DNA from: Sphagnum compactum
Lineage: Eukaryota; Bryophyta; Sphagnopsida; Sphagnales
Direction: 5' to 3'
Assembly: GCA_965153455.1 (NCBI GenBank)
Contig: OZ234495.1
Span: 23,060,875-23,124,874 of the forward strand
Length of the DNA stretch: 64,000 nt
A program made the position numbers and the translations under genes. The notes under the pieces are model-generated. The model was not told the origin of the DNA. It did not search any database and worked only from the letters and a program-made list of their open reading frames with translations. Below, piece after piece: positions 23,501 through 35,285 of this stretch (the stretch's first letter is position 1; each line of letters starts with the position of its first letter).

Positions 23501-25184
23501 CTTCAAATAACAGGTCCCATGAATATCACTGTTAGCATAACATACTCCTCTGCCACCAGAAGGATGCATAAGAAAGGCAGAAGGACAAAGCAACCTTGTG
23601 AACTGTGTCTTCATTGACAGGTTTCCTATTTTTGTAAGCCATGATAAGTGCACTGTAGCAACTACTGTTCAAAGTCAGACCACATGCAGCCATTCTTCGC
23701 ACCACACCATATCTGCACAAAATCAGATAAAAGAATCATGGCATCCCCTTAAAATGACACAAGTTTGAACAAAATTTTGAAAGTTTCAACCCACACAACT
23801 ATGTGTAACATCATGCAGAACACCTCCAAGCTAGGTAAACCAATTTGTCTATCTGATTCTAAGTTGCAAACACTAGTTGTCCCCCAAAAGCTCCAAGAAA
23901 GCCAGTCTTTTAGTAAGTATGTGCAGAGATTCAGAAAGTGCATCCTGAACAAGGTTGCATGGAGTAGTCCTTAGCTTCTAAGTGTGCAACACAACCAAGC
24001 AACACATCTCTTGGGAGGTGGGACATCATACGCTTCATCAACACGGCCAGCAGTTCCACAAGATTTCAATAATGCAAGAAATGTACGATGCTTAGGCTGG
24101 ATTCCATATGACTCCATCTCCTCTGCAACCTGATAAATGAAGGAATCATACAGCATGAGTTGACCATAAATTTTGATAATCACACACAAAATAACCATCT
24201 GAACAAGCTGGGTTGCAAACAGTAAAGTTAGCAGAGACAGCATTCTTCAAGTTGACAGGAGAGTGAGAAGTACAAGAGGGGACAGACCTGAAAAGCACGG
24301 TCGATTTGGTTGCATCGTCCACATGATGTTATCACACAATTGTATAACACCACCTGCTCATCAACAGGAAATTCAGTGGATAGCTCATGAAGGGGTCTAG
24401 GACAATGACAAGAAGCACCAATGAGGATGGTGAACATGGAGAGATTCTACAATTGCTCATGAAACATATGGAGAACCTCATTTCACAGTATTGAAAGACT
24501 AAGAAGTTGCACTTACATCAGGTACAAGGCCCATGGTTTTCATCTCATCAAAGAAGTACATAACATCCTGCAACCGATCACCCTTCATGCAGCCAGTGAT
24601 GAGGGTGTGGAAGGTATCCCGCATTGGCTGCACTCCATCAATTTGCATGTCCTCATAAACATCCCTCATCAAGTAAGATCTGCATGCACTCCTGATCCCA
24701 ATTCAGCTGGCCATTAACGCAAAAAAAAATCCACTGTATCTGCAACTAATTCTTCAACATTTCAGGAATTGCAAGTACATCCAGCTTGGCATTATGCTTG
24801 ATCATTTTGATGTGTATTAGAAAATTGAGATGATCAAGGCTAACCGTCTGCTGTTGTTGATTTCAAGCAGGGCCCTGTTGTACTCAGCAATGTTGTTAGC
24901 ATAGTTTCTGGCTGCATAAGCTGCCGATACTGCAGCACTGGAGTAGGACCTTTCTCTTTGTCCCATCAAAAGAGCGCCTCCTTCTTCTGAAGCACATGAG
25001 TACTCAACAACACCTAGCTCTGCATCCAAGCACCAATTCAGCCTCTCCCTAAACCCTAACTTGCACTACCCTGATAAATGAACCCTCTCACTCCCTTGGC
25101 ATTCACCAATAATCCACCAGAGACCTCCAAATATCCAGGTTCGGATCTTGAGGAGCCGAATGCCAGGAGTTGCTTCACTGCCAT
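20600..25184 (-). CDS. Organelle-type P-class PPR protein, 12 exons (At4g35850-like)
   Basis: Exons on the minus strand: 25184-24845, 24679-24517, 24353-24288, 24129-24032, 23712-23595, 23460-23266, 22703-22627, 22430-22337, 21956-21891, 21771-21694, 21356-21255 and 20809-20600 (stop TAG). All junctions are GT-AG, and from the ATG at 24966 the frame closes to 462 aa. Visible 35-residue repeats include the one from TFHTLITGCMKGDRLQDVMY to GLVPD, then VVLYNCVITSCGRCNQIDRA and TFLALLKSCGTAGRVDEAYG. A conserved pre-repeat block reads AAVSAAYAARNYANNIAEYN. The 3' part (GYFLNTIIGSNLLTLAS, STANCIWDMM, VPEDDARL) and the 5' block recall the Arabidopsis PPR protein At4g35850, from memory. PPR proteins bind organelle RNA; the target here is unknown. 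An upstream ATG at 25184 (MAVKQLLAFGSSRSE) would add a targeting peptide but is one base out of frame. Confidence 0.87.
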
Positions 25185-26660
25185 GCCACGACCTGCGATT
25201 TTTTTTTTAAACAGACAATATTCTGCAACAGGAAGGGAAAGAAGAGGCAGTACTGGAAAGAGCCGAAGTAGCACGCCAAGGAGACGGAAAATGTCGTAGC
25301 CGCGCCCGTTGCAGAAAAATGGCGGAGAGACGACCCCGCGCCATGCCGGTCCCTCTCCTCCCCTATCAGCGCAGATTTAGCAAAATGCACGTTCCTTCAG
25401 ACCTCATAGAAATTTCCCAACTCACTTAAGCTTCTCTTCTCGTCGGAAAATCTCTGTTATTATCCTCCGTGTTCTAGAGAACCACAGGTGGGTTGTGCAG
25501 CAAGGGTTTCCAGGGATTACGCGCGTCTTGAAGGAGGCCCTGCAGCAATAGTGGCGATGGTTTAGGGTTTGGCCCCCAAAACCCTAATCACGCAAAATCG
25601 TGCATTCCTAGGGACGGATGATGTCTGTTCTGGATGAAAAAAGTTGGTAGACATGGTTTTTCTGATGAATGGTGGTTTCTTCCTTTGGAATTCATCCAAA
25701 GACCGTGCGCGCGCGCGCGCGCGAGTATTTGCGGTGGTTGTGTGCTGCTGTGCGCGAGTGCGTCGTCGGAGCTGCAGCCATCGCGAGAAGAGCTTACACG
25801 GCACAAGCAGTGGGCACCGACGCAGCACGCTAGGTGATGAGTCTTGTAATGACCTAGCTTCTGTTGCATGATCGTCAAGCATCATCCTAACTGGGGAGCT
25901 AGGTACATGTCGCTGAGTTCAGAGAGGATCTTGCTTCTCTGTTAACTATGGTGACCCGATGTGGGAAATAGAGATGGGCATTTCCTACCGAAGTCTATAC
26001 TCATGGATCTTACTATGTGGGAGCTGAGCAGATATCAGCTCAGTGTCGTAGCCTTTTCAAGTAGTTGAGTGTATTTCTATCTGTTTGTAGGTACCATGGT
26101 TGGATATTGAGAGATACCACTGGATCTGTTGCAGGAGGATGCTATGGATTCTTGAGGAAGACAAAAAAATTCTATTAAATTTCCTCTGAGAAGCTTCATT
26201 CAAGTTGACACTTTTTATCTGGTGAATGGAGTCCTCCTATAGGACTGAGTATTCCTGTTTCTTCTGGAAATGTGATAGAAATCCAGATGCAGATGTTTGT
26301 CTACACCCACTGTCAAGAGCTGAGTGAACTCCTTGGTGATTCATGGCAGCTTGCCACTGCTATTCACAATGAAGGAGGATGCACGTGATGGTCTGAGAGG
26401 TTGCGTATGACTCCCGTAAAGTTATGACTGCACTCATCTTGTCACACTTTCTTCACACTGTTGTTGAAGAGTTCATCTGCTATCTCATAAATATACTTTC
26501 CTGTGGCTTTTGTGGATGTTCTGCATCCAGGTAGTCACCATTGGTGTGCTTAAAGGATATGTCCAGAGTTCAGGAGGCCCCAGCTATCTATGTAGGCCTC
26601 TCCATTCCTCAGGTGTAATTGCTTGCTTGTATAGGAATAAGAGAAATTGAAATGACACGT
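25185..26660. other. Upstream region of the PPR gene
   Basis: Expected to hold the PPR promoter and 5' UTR. It contains an alternating GC tract at about 25706-25723 inside a GC-rich patch. Open frames on both strands around 25562-25885 mirror each other and look like a composition effect. From 25900 to 26660 I see no gene. Confidence 0.4.
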
Positions 26661-26664
26661 ACCT

Positions 26665-26877
26665 TCACAAGCTGCCTGCAGCTTGAATGAGGACACCATC
26701 GAGTTTTAATGGTAGTGCATCTGGCAGCAGGGTGCTTCCAACCAAAAAGATCCTTGGGTCAAGTCCCAGGAGCCTCTCTCCTTTCTCATTCACTTCATGC
26801 TTGAACATGGCAAGGGTTGTTGGGCCACTCACAATGGGAGTCCTGGAGCTGTTCCATGCAGTGGCTTGATCAGTCTG
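26665..26877 (-). pseudogene. Isolated 3'-terminal exon-like fragment, product not recognised
   Basis: Read on the minus strand, 70 sense codons follow a possible acceptor (TTTAG at 26878-26882) and end in TGA. The reading contains SGPTTLAMFKHEVNEKGERL, GLDPRIFLVGSTLLPDALPL and DGVLIQAAGSL. It is well-formed protein with charged and hydrophobic segments, unlike the surrounding noise. No upstream exon is visible. The right inverted-repeat arm begins only about 60 bp upstream on that strand, so the rest of the gene may have been displaced or cut off. Function unknown. Confidence 0.45.
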
Positions 26878-26934
26878 CTAAACATTTCTTCTCAGGGTGT
26901 TCATGTCTTCATCTCTGCAGCACCTTTGGGGCTC

Positions 26935-29485
26935 CAGAAATCCTCAGGTTGGAATTCAATTCTTCACCTTTGCACTTATATTTCTTGTGAGGGTTGATGT
27001 GGAGAAGATACTGCCTTTGGTTTTCTTTAAACTGTTGATGGAAAAGCTGCCATTGAGTTGTCTGTGATTGATGCTGAAGATTTATTGTGGGCAGATAACC
27101 ACCATTCTTGAGTTATTCAATTTCATTGGCTCTATTCAATGTAATGTTGGTGCTGGGTCGTTTATATTTGTCGTCAGAATTAAATCAACACAATAGTTTC
27201 TAGGATGAAAGGAAGTCTAATTCTTTGTGTCCTATTATCCTCCTCCCCACCCTTTGGATCTGCACAAACCCTCACCAGGGGCTCATTGCATGCTGCTGCC
27301 ATTGCAACCAGTGGACTCATGTGCTTCAAAATGTAGATGGTATCAAATTGCAAGAGTTCCTCTGCATGTCAAAAGTCTGCTTGATTCCACCTTTTCAGTA
27401 AAAGTGGAGCTCAGATGAGAGGTAGAAATCCTTGACTCTGTTGCCAGTAATTTGTTCCCATGTATGCAATTTGTGGAATTCCATGCACTGTGCACAATCC
27501 TTGAAAAGGGTTTTCTCAAGCTTATTATAGGCTATCAGAGGGTAACTTATATTGTATTTGTATGGTCAAGTGTTTCATCTAAGTGTTTAGTTCTCAGATT
27601 AGTGATCTGCTTTAAGATTCATCTTTTTGGTAATTGTTCCCAACCCACAGAATTCATTGTCTATAAGTGAAAGGTTGCAGTGCCCTAGAAAGTCACTGTT
27701 GTTTTGTATAGGAGAAGGTCTTGCAGTCAGGGCATTTCACCTTCAGATTCAAGGGTGGAGTCCAAGGTCAGGGCAAATGCAGTAATAGCAAGACCTCCAC
27801 AAGTGTGAAGAATAAATCCTATACCTGATTTCCCTTTGACCGGGATCTTAAACGATAATTCCCTCTAACCAAGCATCCTACACCATAATTCTCTCTGACT
27901 CCATGGGCAGAATTTTACTCCAGGTGACTGCCTTCATTTAGTGAAGCAAAAACATTTCCAAGGTTGTAACTTAAGATAATATTAAAAGTTGATATAGATG
28001 ATATTTCCACATATGAGAACAAGTTTTTTCCATTTGAATTTAGGATGAGTGTAGTCTTATGTCTGTCTCCAGAGATTGACCATAAACAAATGATGCTAGA
28101 AGATTTTAGGAAAATCATACCACATGGTGGTCTTGTTCTGCTGGAAACAACAAAGACAAGGTGTAAACTATTCAACAGTTTGTTTTCTCCATGTATGCAG
28201 CGGATTGTTCATTCCAGTAACAAGCACACATTCAATAAATTTGATTGCAAGCCTACGATTGAAGGCCCACACATTGATGCAACAGGATGGGTATTGGCTC
28301 TGCCAGTTGGAGGACACTTGCCACCAGCAGCAAAGATGTTTGATAGCAGCTCATAGCCCACAACATCGCCACTATCCACATCCCCAACCATTTCTGGAGT
28401 GCTATCTGAGATTAGACATGAATCTGCATGCACCAAGCAAGGCTCTCCATGGAGGTGTACTAGTTGAACAGGGCAATCTGTCATTTTGATCAACTTCTGC
28501 CAGCTCCAGATGAACAATACAAACAGAGAAGCTTCCCAAAACATGTGCAGTGTTCCACTGGGTACAAATCTTGTGTCCGATAAGGAATAAGGGCCCATGC
28601 AAAGCAAAGCTGAGCATTGGCTCAATTCATAAGGATGAAGTGCTTGATGGGTTTTCTTTTGGATTTTGGTGTTACCAACAGGTTTTCAATTATGTGCCCA
28701 GTGCATTCCCAAATTTCCATGTGTTCCTCAAGCTGTTCTCAATAGCACCGCATGTTATCCCATATCCTTGCCCAAAGTTGTACCTTGTAACCAGTATTAG
28801 CTGTTCCTCTGAAACAAGCAACTTTTCTAGTTGATCGATCTAAGTCAGGTTCTCGGGTGCCCAGACCAGACGTTCATAATTTTGTCAAAATCAGAATGGG
28901 ATCTGAATCATGTAACCACCTTCTTGCTGAAACTAGATTCCACTCTTGGACCAGACCCCTTTTAAACAGGTTCAGTTTCTTCAGACAGAGAAGTACAACT
29001 TATTTGGAAAGGCCAAAGCTAAGCCATACTTTTTAAGCGAAGTTGTCAATTTTAATTAGTTGTAAACAATGAATAGCACAAAATATTTTATCGCCAGATC
29101 CACGCACCTGTTCAGCGTTTTTAAAATATGTATATATATCTAAGGAATTTCTTCGTGTAGCATAAGTGAGGATCATCTCTAGGAAGATTTAGCCAAATTT
29201 GGCTATTAACCAAATGTAGAGTACAAATATTTAATGAACCTTCTATATTCATCGTTACACATTGAAAATCAAATATTAATGATTTTTACTTTTTTTTTCC
29301 TCAATTCTAGCAACTTCCAAAATCATTTAATTTTTGAAAAAGAATAAAAAAATTATATTTTATTTCTAGCAAAATTTCACAGATAAAAGAGAAGGCTACA
29401 CCTATTGGCCAGAGCAGTATTATTCAAAATTCTCAGTTGTCTGTAGATCAAGTCATTCCAGGGATGATTGCTCATTAGTATAGGT
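26935..29485. repeat. Right arm of the large inverted repeat
   Basis: Reverse-complement partner of 9668-12005, separated from it by about 15 kb that holds all three genes. Alignment by eye is continuous at the outer end (CAAGTCATTCCAGGGATGAT near 29450), the middle (CATGGTGGTCTTGTTCTGCT near 28120) and the inner end (AGAAATCCTCAGGTTGGAAT near 26937). A length difference near 28640-28850 reflects an insertion or deletion between arms. Similarity stops at about 26935, where different sequence follows on each side. Confidence 0.8.
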
Positions 29486-30230
29486 TTTGGAACCCTGGGA
29501 ATACAAAAGGTCATAGATTCAGACCAGTGTTGTCCGGTTATCAACATCTAGACCTAACCTGTGGATACCAATAATAGATTTTATTTTATTTTTGGGCAAG
29601 GAAAGATATGTATCCCAAAAAAAAAAATCAATCTACTACAGTAGCCGGATACAAATACTTTTATTTTTCTCCTTCATCTACCGGTTATGAATATTCTAAT
29701 TTTCAGTTTTTGAAACATGGCGGATATGCACAAAGGTTATGTATGCAAAATTTCCAAATTTGGTTGCTTAAAAGACTACAAGTTAATCTAGCAAAACAAA
29801 AACAACACAAGTAGAATCCAAAACAAAGTAACTTGTGGGGAATTGAACCCCAGTTCTTCATAGTTGAAGAACTATGAAGAACTCTACCCAATTGCAACAC
29901 AAGTTTCCTACCCCAACCACACCCCCACAAAAACAAACCACAAAATTAATCATTGTCAACTTGCAACTATTCAAAGAAGTCAGCTTCTTCAAGCAAGTCA
30001 TAGTTCTCCTCTGCCAAAGAATCTTCCTCTTTTAAGTATTCTTTCAAATTTGCATTTGGTTTGCAATTGTGGCGTGGGTCATCAGGCCAATTTTTCAATG
30101 CCGTGCTGATTCAATCCATGTTCTCCACCTATACGCAACAACATCTTAAAGTTGTCAACACACCTACAAGACTAAACACACACTCAATTTCTATTTGTGA
30201 ACCCGGGATTCCAAGAATCTATTTTTCAAG
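29486..30230. other. Intergenic stretch without a recognised gene
   Basis: AT-rich, with a short direct repeat of TAGTTGAAGAACTATGAAGAA near 29860. Open frames at 29608-29814 and 29864-30109 have no motif I recognise. Confidence 0.4.
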
Positions 30231-31790
30231 GAAATGTTTGGAAACTAACCTTCATGGATGTGCCACCATGCTAATGGATCTACATATACAAATGGCAAAA
30301 CAAGAAGCCTCCTAAACAGAGATAGCTTTCCAATAACCAATGCACGTGAAGATTCCTCAATTGAGGCCCCCACACCAAACATATTTTCTTCAAATTCCTC
30401 ACCCACAACATTAATTGTAGCTGCAGGAGCAAATGCATTAACAGTAGTAAGGTTCAGCCATTCAAAGTAGACCATCAAAAGAAGAATAACAAGTTTGGCA
30501 TCATATTCAGTGGCCAATCAAATGGCATTACCACATCCCAACAAATTCTCCACAACGCATAAACACTTAAGCACATATCCCACATGATGGCCATCATATT
30601 ATGAGCATGCCCTCCATCAAAAGTTTTCAAAAACTACAAAAAAGGTTTGATAATGTTAATAACCTCCAACCACATATTTTTATGCAAAATAAGGGTCTCA
30701 TTCTCAAATGAATTAAAAATTTCAGGCCCACCAAAAACTAGGAATAATGTTGCTTCCATGTTCACAATAAGTGCAATAGCTATTGTCAAAACATCTAACA
30801 ACAACCAATGGCCCCTTGATTGATTCATGACACATGATGATAACAACAGGTTTAAGCAATATATGACTGATTCAGCAACAACCCACACTTGGGCTTTTGG
30901 CATTCTTTGTTGCAAAGCCACAGCTTTCTGCCTTCCATAACAAAAAATAATGGCGTCTTTAAACTGTAAACATTCTTCAAACATTATGACCTTGCTTGAA
31001 AATTTGGCCTTCATGAGAGTTTTTAATCTTCGATGTTGCATCCCACTATCACAACAAGCCCACTCCCACTCCTGCCTCCCTTTCTCAAACTTTTTGGTCT
31101 AGGTAATTGTTAAACCAGTTGTGCATCCTTCACACTAACACTTCTCAAACCAATAGAGACTTTGTCATCATTAGTAGCATATTGACATGCCTTAGACATC
31201 ACGTGCTCAAAGCAAGTACCGTCATAAACCCTAAACAACTTCTAAGGTTCAAAATCAACAATTGATTGTAGAGTTGCTGCCATAATAGTCAAATTATTGC
31301 CTTCATCCTTTACAAAGGCAATTACTCAATGCAATAATCCATACTTCTCTAGTAGGGACTAGCGTAATATGGCCATGGATTGCCCATAAGTTTCATGAAC
31401 CTCAAACACCCCACAATAACATGCATCGACACCCAAGCTTCATTCAAAAAATTTATAACCAGAACAAATGTGTTACACCGCCATGAGACATCCAAAGATC
31501 AAAACTAGCTGAAATTGTTGTTGCAGTTTTCAAATTTGGCAAAACATGTTGGTCTAATGTCTTTTTCACCATTGCAGGTAACATTTTTTCCACTAAAAAA
31601 GACCAAGAAGGAAATTGAATTTAGGGACATTGGCATAAGACCAACCTCCAAAGCCAAATGTTTTCACAAGAAAATAATGGCATGTAACCCTTGCAGATAT
31701 ACAACACCAAATCCTCAAGAAAATATAATTAAGCATCATTAGTTTTTTTATAAGGAATTTTGGTACTAAAGAATGTTGTAATTGCATAGT
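30230..31790 (-). pseudogene. hAT-like transposase pseudogene
   Basis: The longest intact piece (31041-30634 minus) reads FEECLQFKDAIIFCYGRQK, then AQVWVVAESVIYCLN and NQSRGHWLLLDVLT, and ends NMWLEVINIIKPFL. Upstream on the minus strand, in other frames, come the pieces FDLWMS-HGG, VINFLNEAWVSMHVIV and FEVHETYGQSMAIL (31510-31370). These match the core of hAT-family transposases, where such blocks surround the catalytic Asp/Glu residues. Many stops and frameshifts make it inactive. Terminal repeats were not found. Identification rests on motif pattern. Confidence 0.6.
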
Positions 31791-32640
31791 TAAAAGGACT
31801 AACCCTTTTTTCTAGCTATCAAGTATGATCAAATGTTACCACCTTCTCACTACAAGTCTACTTCCTTTGAGCCCATAACTTTGGACGTGTAGTCTCCACA
31901 TGAGTCTTCATGCGAGTTATGCCATTGGTTTTGCTATATTTTATCAAACCTTTACAAAGAACAGATTGTTGTGTAAAATTAATCTTAGATGCCTACTCAG
32001 ATCTGCAAATGATGCATCATAGCATTTATGAGTTCTCCAAATCCATAGGATGATTATCATTGATAGTAAAATATCCCCAACATATAGAGATCCGACCATC
32101 AAGCCTCTAAACAATAACTTATGCTTCTATGGTCTCAAGTTGGAGAACATTTGAATTTGGCACATTATTGCCAGTTTGAAGGTGGACACTTTCAACATCT
32201 GAAAATGAAGATGTATAAATGTTTAAATGTGGGGAACTAATGCATTTTCATCAACTCTGCCCACACTTTCAATCATGCAAAACCCTACCTCCCCAACCAT
32301 CGAACAAATAAACAAAATGCATAATGCACCTACACACAACAAAGAAGACGCACTAAGACACACTAAAACAAAACAGACTCAATTTCAAGCTCCCAAATCC
32401 AAAAATAAACAAATCAAAGGTTTAGGGTTTAGGAGCTTACCTTCACTGTGAAACATAATGGTTTCTTGTTGTTGCGTGCTACATCCAAAGTCCAAAATGT
32501 GGTTGTTATTGCAAGTTACGTCCAAAACCTGGAAGCAAACTTGCACAAACACCAAGCAACAAAACTAAAAGCACAACCCAAAGGGAAGTGGATAGCACAA
32601 TGCTTCGAGCAAAACCATAAACGTAAAGTGCAGAACGTAT
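31791..32640. other. Stretch without a recognised gene
   Basis: AT-rich and A-rich, with short unsupported open frames at 32227-32451 and 32448-32642. It leads directly into the 47-bp minisatellite. Confidence 0.35.
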
Positions 32641-33115
32641 AAGCATAAAGTTACAAGCAAAGCACATAAGGAAGCATAGAGTGCAACACTAGGAGTAAAA
32701 CCAAAAAAACATTGTGCTTGAGAAAACATAGTGCTGAAGTGCTGAAAAAACAATGCCAAAAAATCACAATCCTTGAGAAACCATAGTGCCAAAAGACAAG
32801 GCTAAAAAACCAAGGTGCTTGGAAAAACATAGTGCCCAAAAACAACGTTGAGACACCACAATGTTTGAGAAAGCATATTATCTAGCTTGAGAAAACACAC
32901 TACCCACAAACAACGTTAAGAAACCATGGCACTTGAAAAAGCACATTGCCCATAAACAACACCCAAGAAACCACATCACTTGAAAAAGCATAGTGCCCAT
33001 AAACGATGTCAAGAAACCACAGTGCTTGAGAAAGCATAGTGCCCAAAAACAATGTTGAGAAATCACAATGCTTGAGAAAGAATAATGCTAGAAATAATGC
33101 TAAAAAATCACAATG
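32640..33115. repeat. Minisatellite, unit about 46-47 bp
   Basis: About ten diverged copies of a unit of the form AAACCACAGTGCTTGAGAAA then GCATAGTGCCCAAAAACAAT then GTTGAG. Clear unit starts at 32921, 32968 and 33014 give spacings of 47 and 46 bp. The minus strand reads as Phe/Leu/Cys-rich repeats in several frames (LFLKHCDFSTLFLGTML). Because the unit is not a fixed multiple of three, this is unlikely to be coding. Confidence 0.8.
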
Positions 33116-33770
33116 ATTGATAAACAAAAAAAGATGTTTAAGGTTAGGAGCTTACTTTACTATGAAGAACTTTCTCAAGTTTCTTCAAGTTGCACGTTGC
33201 ACCTCTTGAAGTTGCATCCAAAACCAAGCTTGAACAAAAAGATAGTTGAACACCAATAAAACCAAAGCACCAAACATCAAGAAGCAAAGTGCCAAACACA
33301 AGAAACGAAAGCACCAAACATTAAGAAAATAGAACACCACACACTAATCTCATGGAATAAGGAACTTGAAAACGCAAACTTGCAGCTCAAAGCAAAGTTG
33401 AGCACAAAACACAAAATGCAAAAACCATAGTGCCGAAAGTTTGAGAATGACGGGTTTTTCATTCCTCCTAAACCTAAACATAACTGAAAAGCCTAAACCT
33501 TAAATGAAATACATATCTAGCATTTTTTTAAACCCTAATAGTTGGATATTAACTTTTGAAAACCCCTTTGGGTGGATACGGTTAAAGATAAAAATAATAG
33601 AGCAATTAGGCCTCCAATGGTTGTGCACATAGCCAATTATGAAAAATATTAAAAAATCTAGATATGTATGTATACACATTCAGCCATTATGCATATGCAT
33701 ATCTGGATGAATCTAGATAACCAAACAACATTGGTTCAAACCCAATAGTGTGTGTAGGAGGAGAAATTCT
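33116..33770. other. Degenerate continuation of repeat sequence, no gene
   Basis: The first part (to about 33440) still contains degraded GCACCAAACAT/AAGTGCCAAACAC repeats related to the preceding array. The rest is AT-rich, with nothing recognisable. Confidence 0.4.
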
Positions 33771-34960
33771 TACTAGCCTTTTGCCACTTAGCTGGACCTA
33801 GGGGTGCCAATAGCCTGTTAGGTCAAAATCTACTATTGTGCTTCAAAAGCAATGTTAAATGGACATGGACTCAATTTTAAACCAAATAAGGTTCCAAGTT
33901 TTGAAGGAAATCTTGGAAATTGGAGGTTTTTAAAATATAAAAATTTGTTTACAAAACCACATTAGATATTCTACTGAACCAAGGAAAAAATTCAAAATCG
34001 AAACCAAAAGGTCCTTTGTGAAATCAAGAACCAGCTTGTAATTTGAATAGTTAGACCAAATGAGAAGGCTACATAATCTTTTATTTTGGGAGTGTCCAAA
34101 GAGTGAGTGTTTTTTTGTGGTGATGGGCCAACCAAAGAAGCCCATCAATAATTTTTTTTAAATTAAAAGGCCCCTTAAGTTGATAGGTCCCCACCCTCGG
34201 GTTACCCTACACATAAAAGTTAGAATTCACTTGGTCTTAAGATCACCAACATCAAGTACAATTGACTGGTGAACCAACACCCCACATTGGTACCATGGTA
34301 AAAATCCCAAAATCCATTTAACTAATACAAATATCCCATGTTTAAATAAATCAAGGTTTTTAAGTTCAAATCTAACATTTTTTGGGTTTAGGGTTTTTTC
34401 TTTCTTTCTTTCTTGGGGATCTGGGCTATCTTTTTTTTTTCTTTTACAAAAATTTGGGTTGCCCTTTTTAGGCCGAGTTGCCCTTTTTATTATTATTATT
34501 ATTATTTTAAGGATGGCATACGTTTCTTCTCCCATTCTTTTTTGGTTTTTCCCTTTTTGAAGGGGGTTTTGCCCTCTTTTAGTGTCAAGTTCTCTTCTCT
34601 CATTCCTTCTATGGTTTCACATTTAGCTTTAAGGCTTCCTCTTTTTTTTAGTCCTAGTGTGGTACTTCATGTTCATTGCACAATTGGTCCTTCATCATCT
34701 TTTGCTAGTTAAGGTGGGGTCTAGCGCAAGGTCTTTTTTTTTGGGTGTGGGTTGTTATTTTTGTAACATAACATGGCACATCACCAAAAGCATTATCAGG
34801 CTTTTCATATTCTTCCAATAGGCAATGCCCTTGGCTTTTCGATTTTTCCCTCGGTCTCCTATTTGCCTTTGGTTACATAGGCATGAGTTTTCACTTTGGA
34901 CGCCTTTGGGGTAGATGCAAGGTTAAGTGGCTCACTTTTGGTCGTTTTTGTATTCCCTAA
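33770..34960 (+). repeat. Detached copy of the RT-element 5' module
   Basis: Reverse complement of 4560-5720. Landmarks are AGCCTTTTGCCACTTAGC near 33775, GGTACCATGGTAAAAATCCC near 34290 and TTTTTTGGGTTTAGGG near 34378. It carries an ATT microsatellite at about 34488-34506. The RT coding part that follows this module at 4.6 kb is absent here, so the copy is truncated or was inserted without its body. Confidence 0.65.
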
Positions 34961-35285
34961 AAGTCCAAAAATAGTTGTGGGACGGTGATGAACTGGCAAT
35001 TTTTTTTGAAAAATTGGTCAAACTTATTAATGTTGTGGTAAGTAGAAGGTTAGGTGGGGAGTAGGAAGGTTTCAAATTTGTGTTAGAAAGTTTCCCCGCT
35101 CAAATCATAGTCATCCATGAACTTGCTAGATCCTATGTGCCATTGCAATCAACCCTACCTCTCATGCCTCAATTTTGTAATACACATCTGTAGTGCGGTG
35201 GTAGAGCTTTGACGTGACTTGCAACACTTGAGTGTCGATGTTGAAATTATAGAAGCTCAAGTAGAGTATGCCTAAATTTTGATAA
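34961..35285. other. Short stretch between repeat units
   Basis: No recognisable gene or repeat. It probably belongs to the 5' part of the broken ORF that follows, since a weak protein-like reading continues into it in other frames. Confidence 0.3.

Noticed and set aside
24288-24437. Longer version of PPR exon 3 starting upstream at about 24396
   Set aside because: It would break the frame with exon 2; the acceptor before 24353 keeps phase and gives a PPR motif of normal length.
25562-25885. Overlapping open frames on both strands near a GC tract
   Set aside because: They mirror each other in a GC-rich patch where stops are rare, and no motif is visible.
28209-28625. 138-codon open frame in the right repeat arm
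   Set aside because: Part of the inverted repeat; the other arm keeps only part of it and the differences change amino acids in both possible readings.
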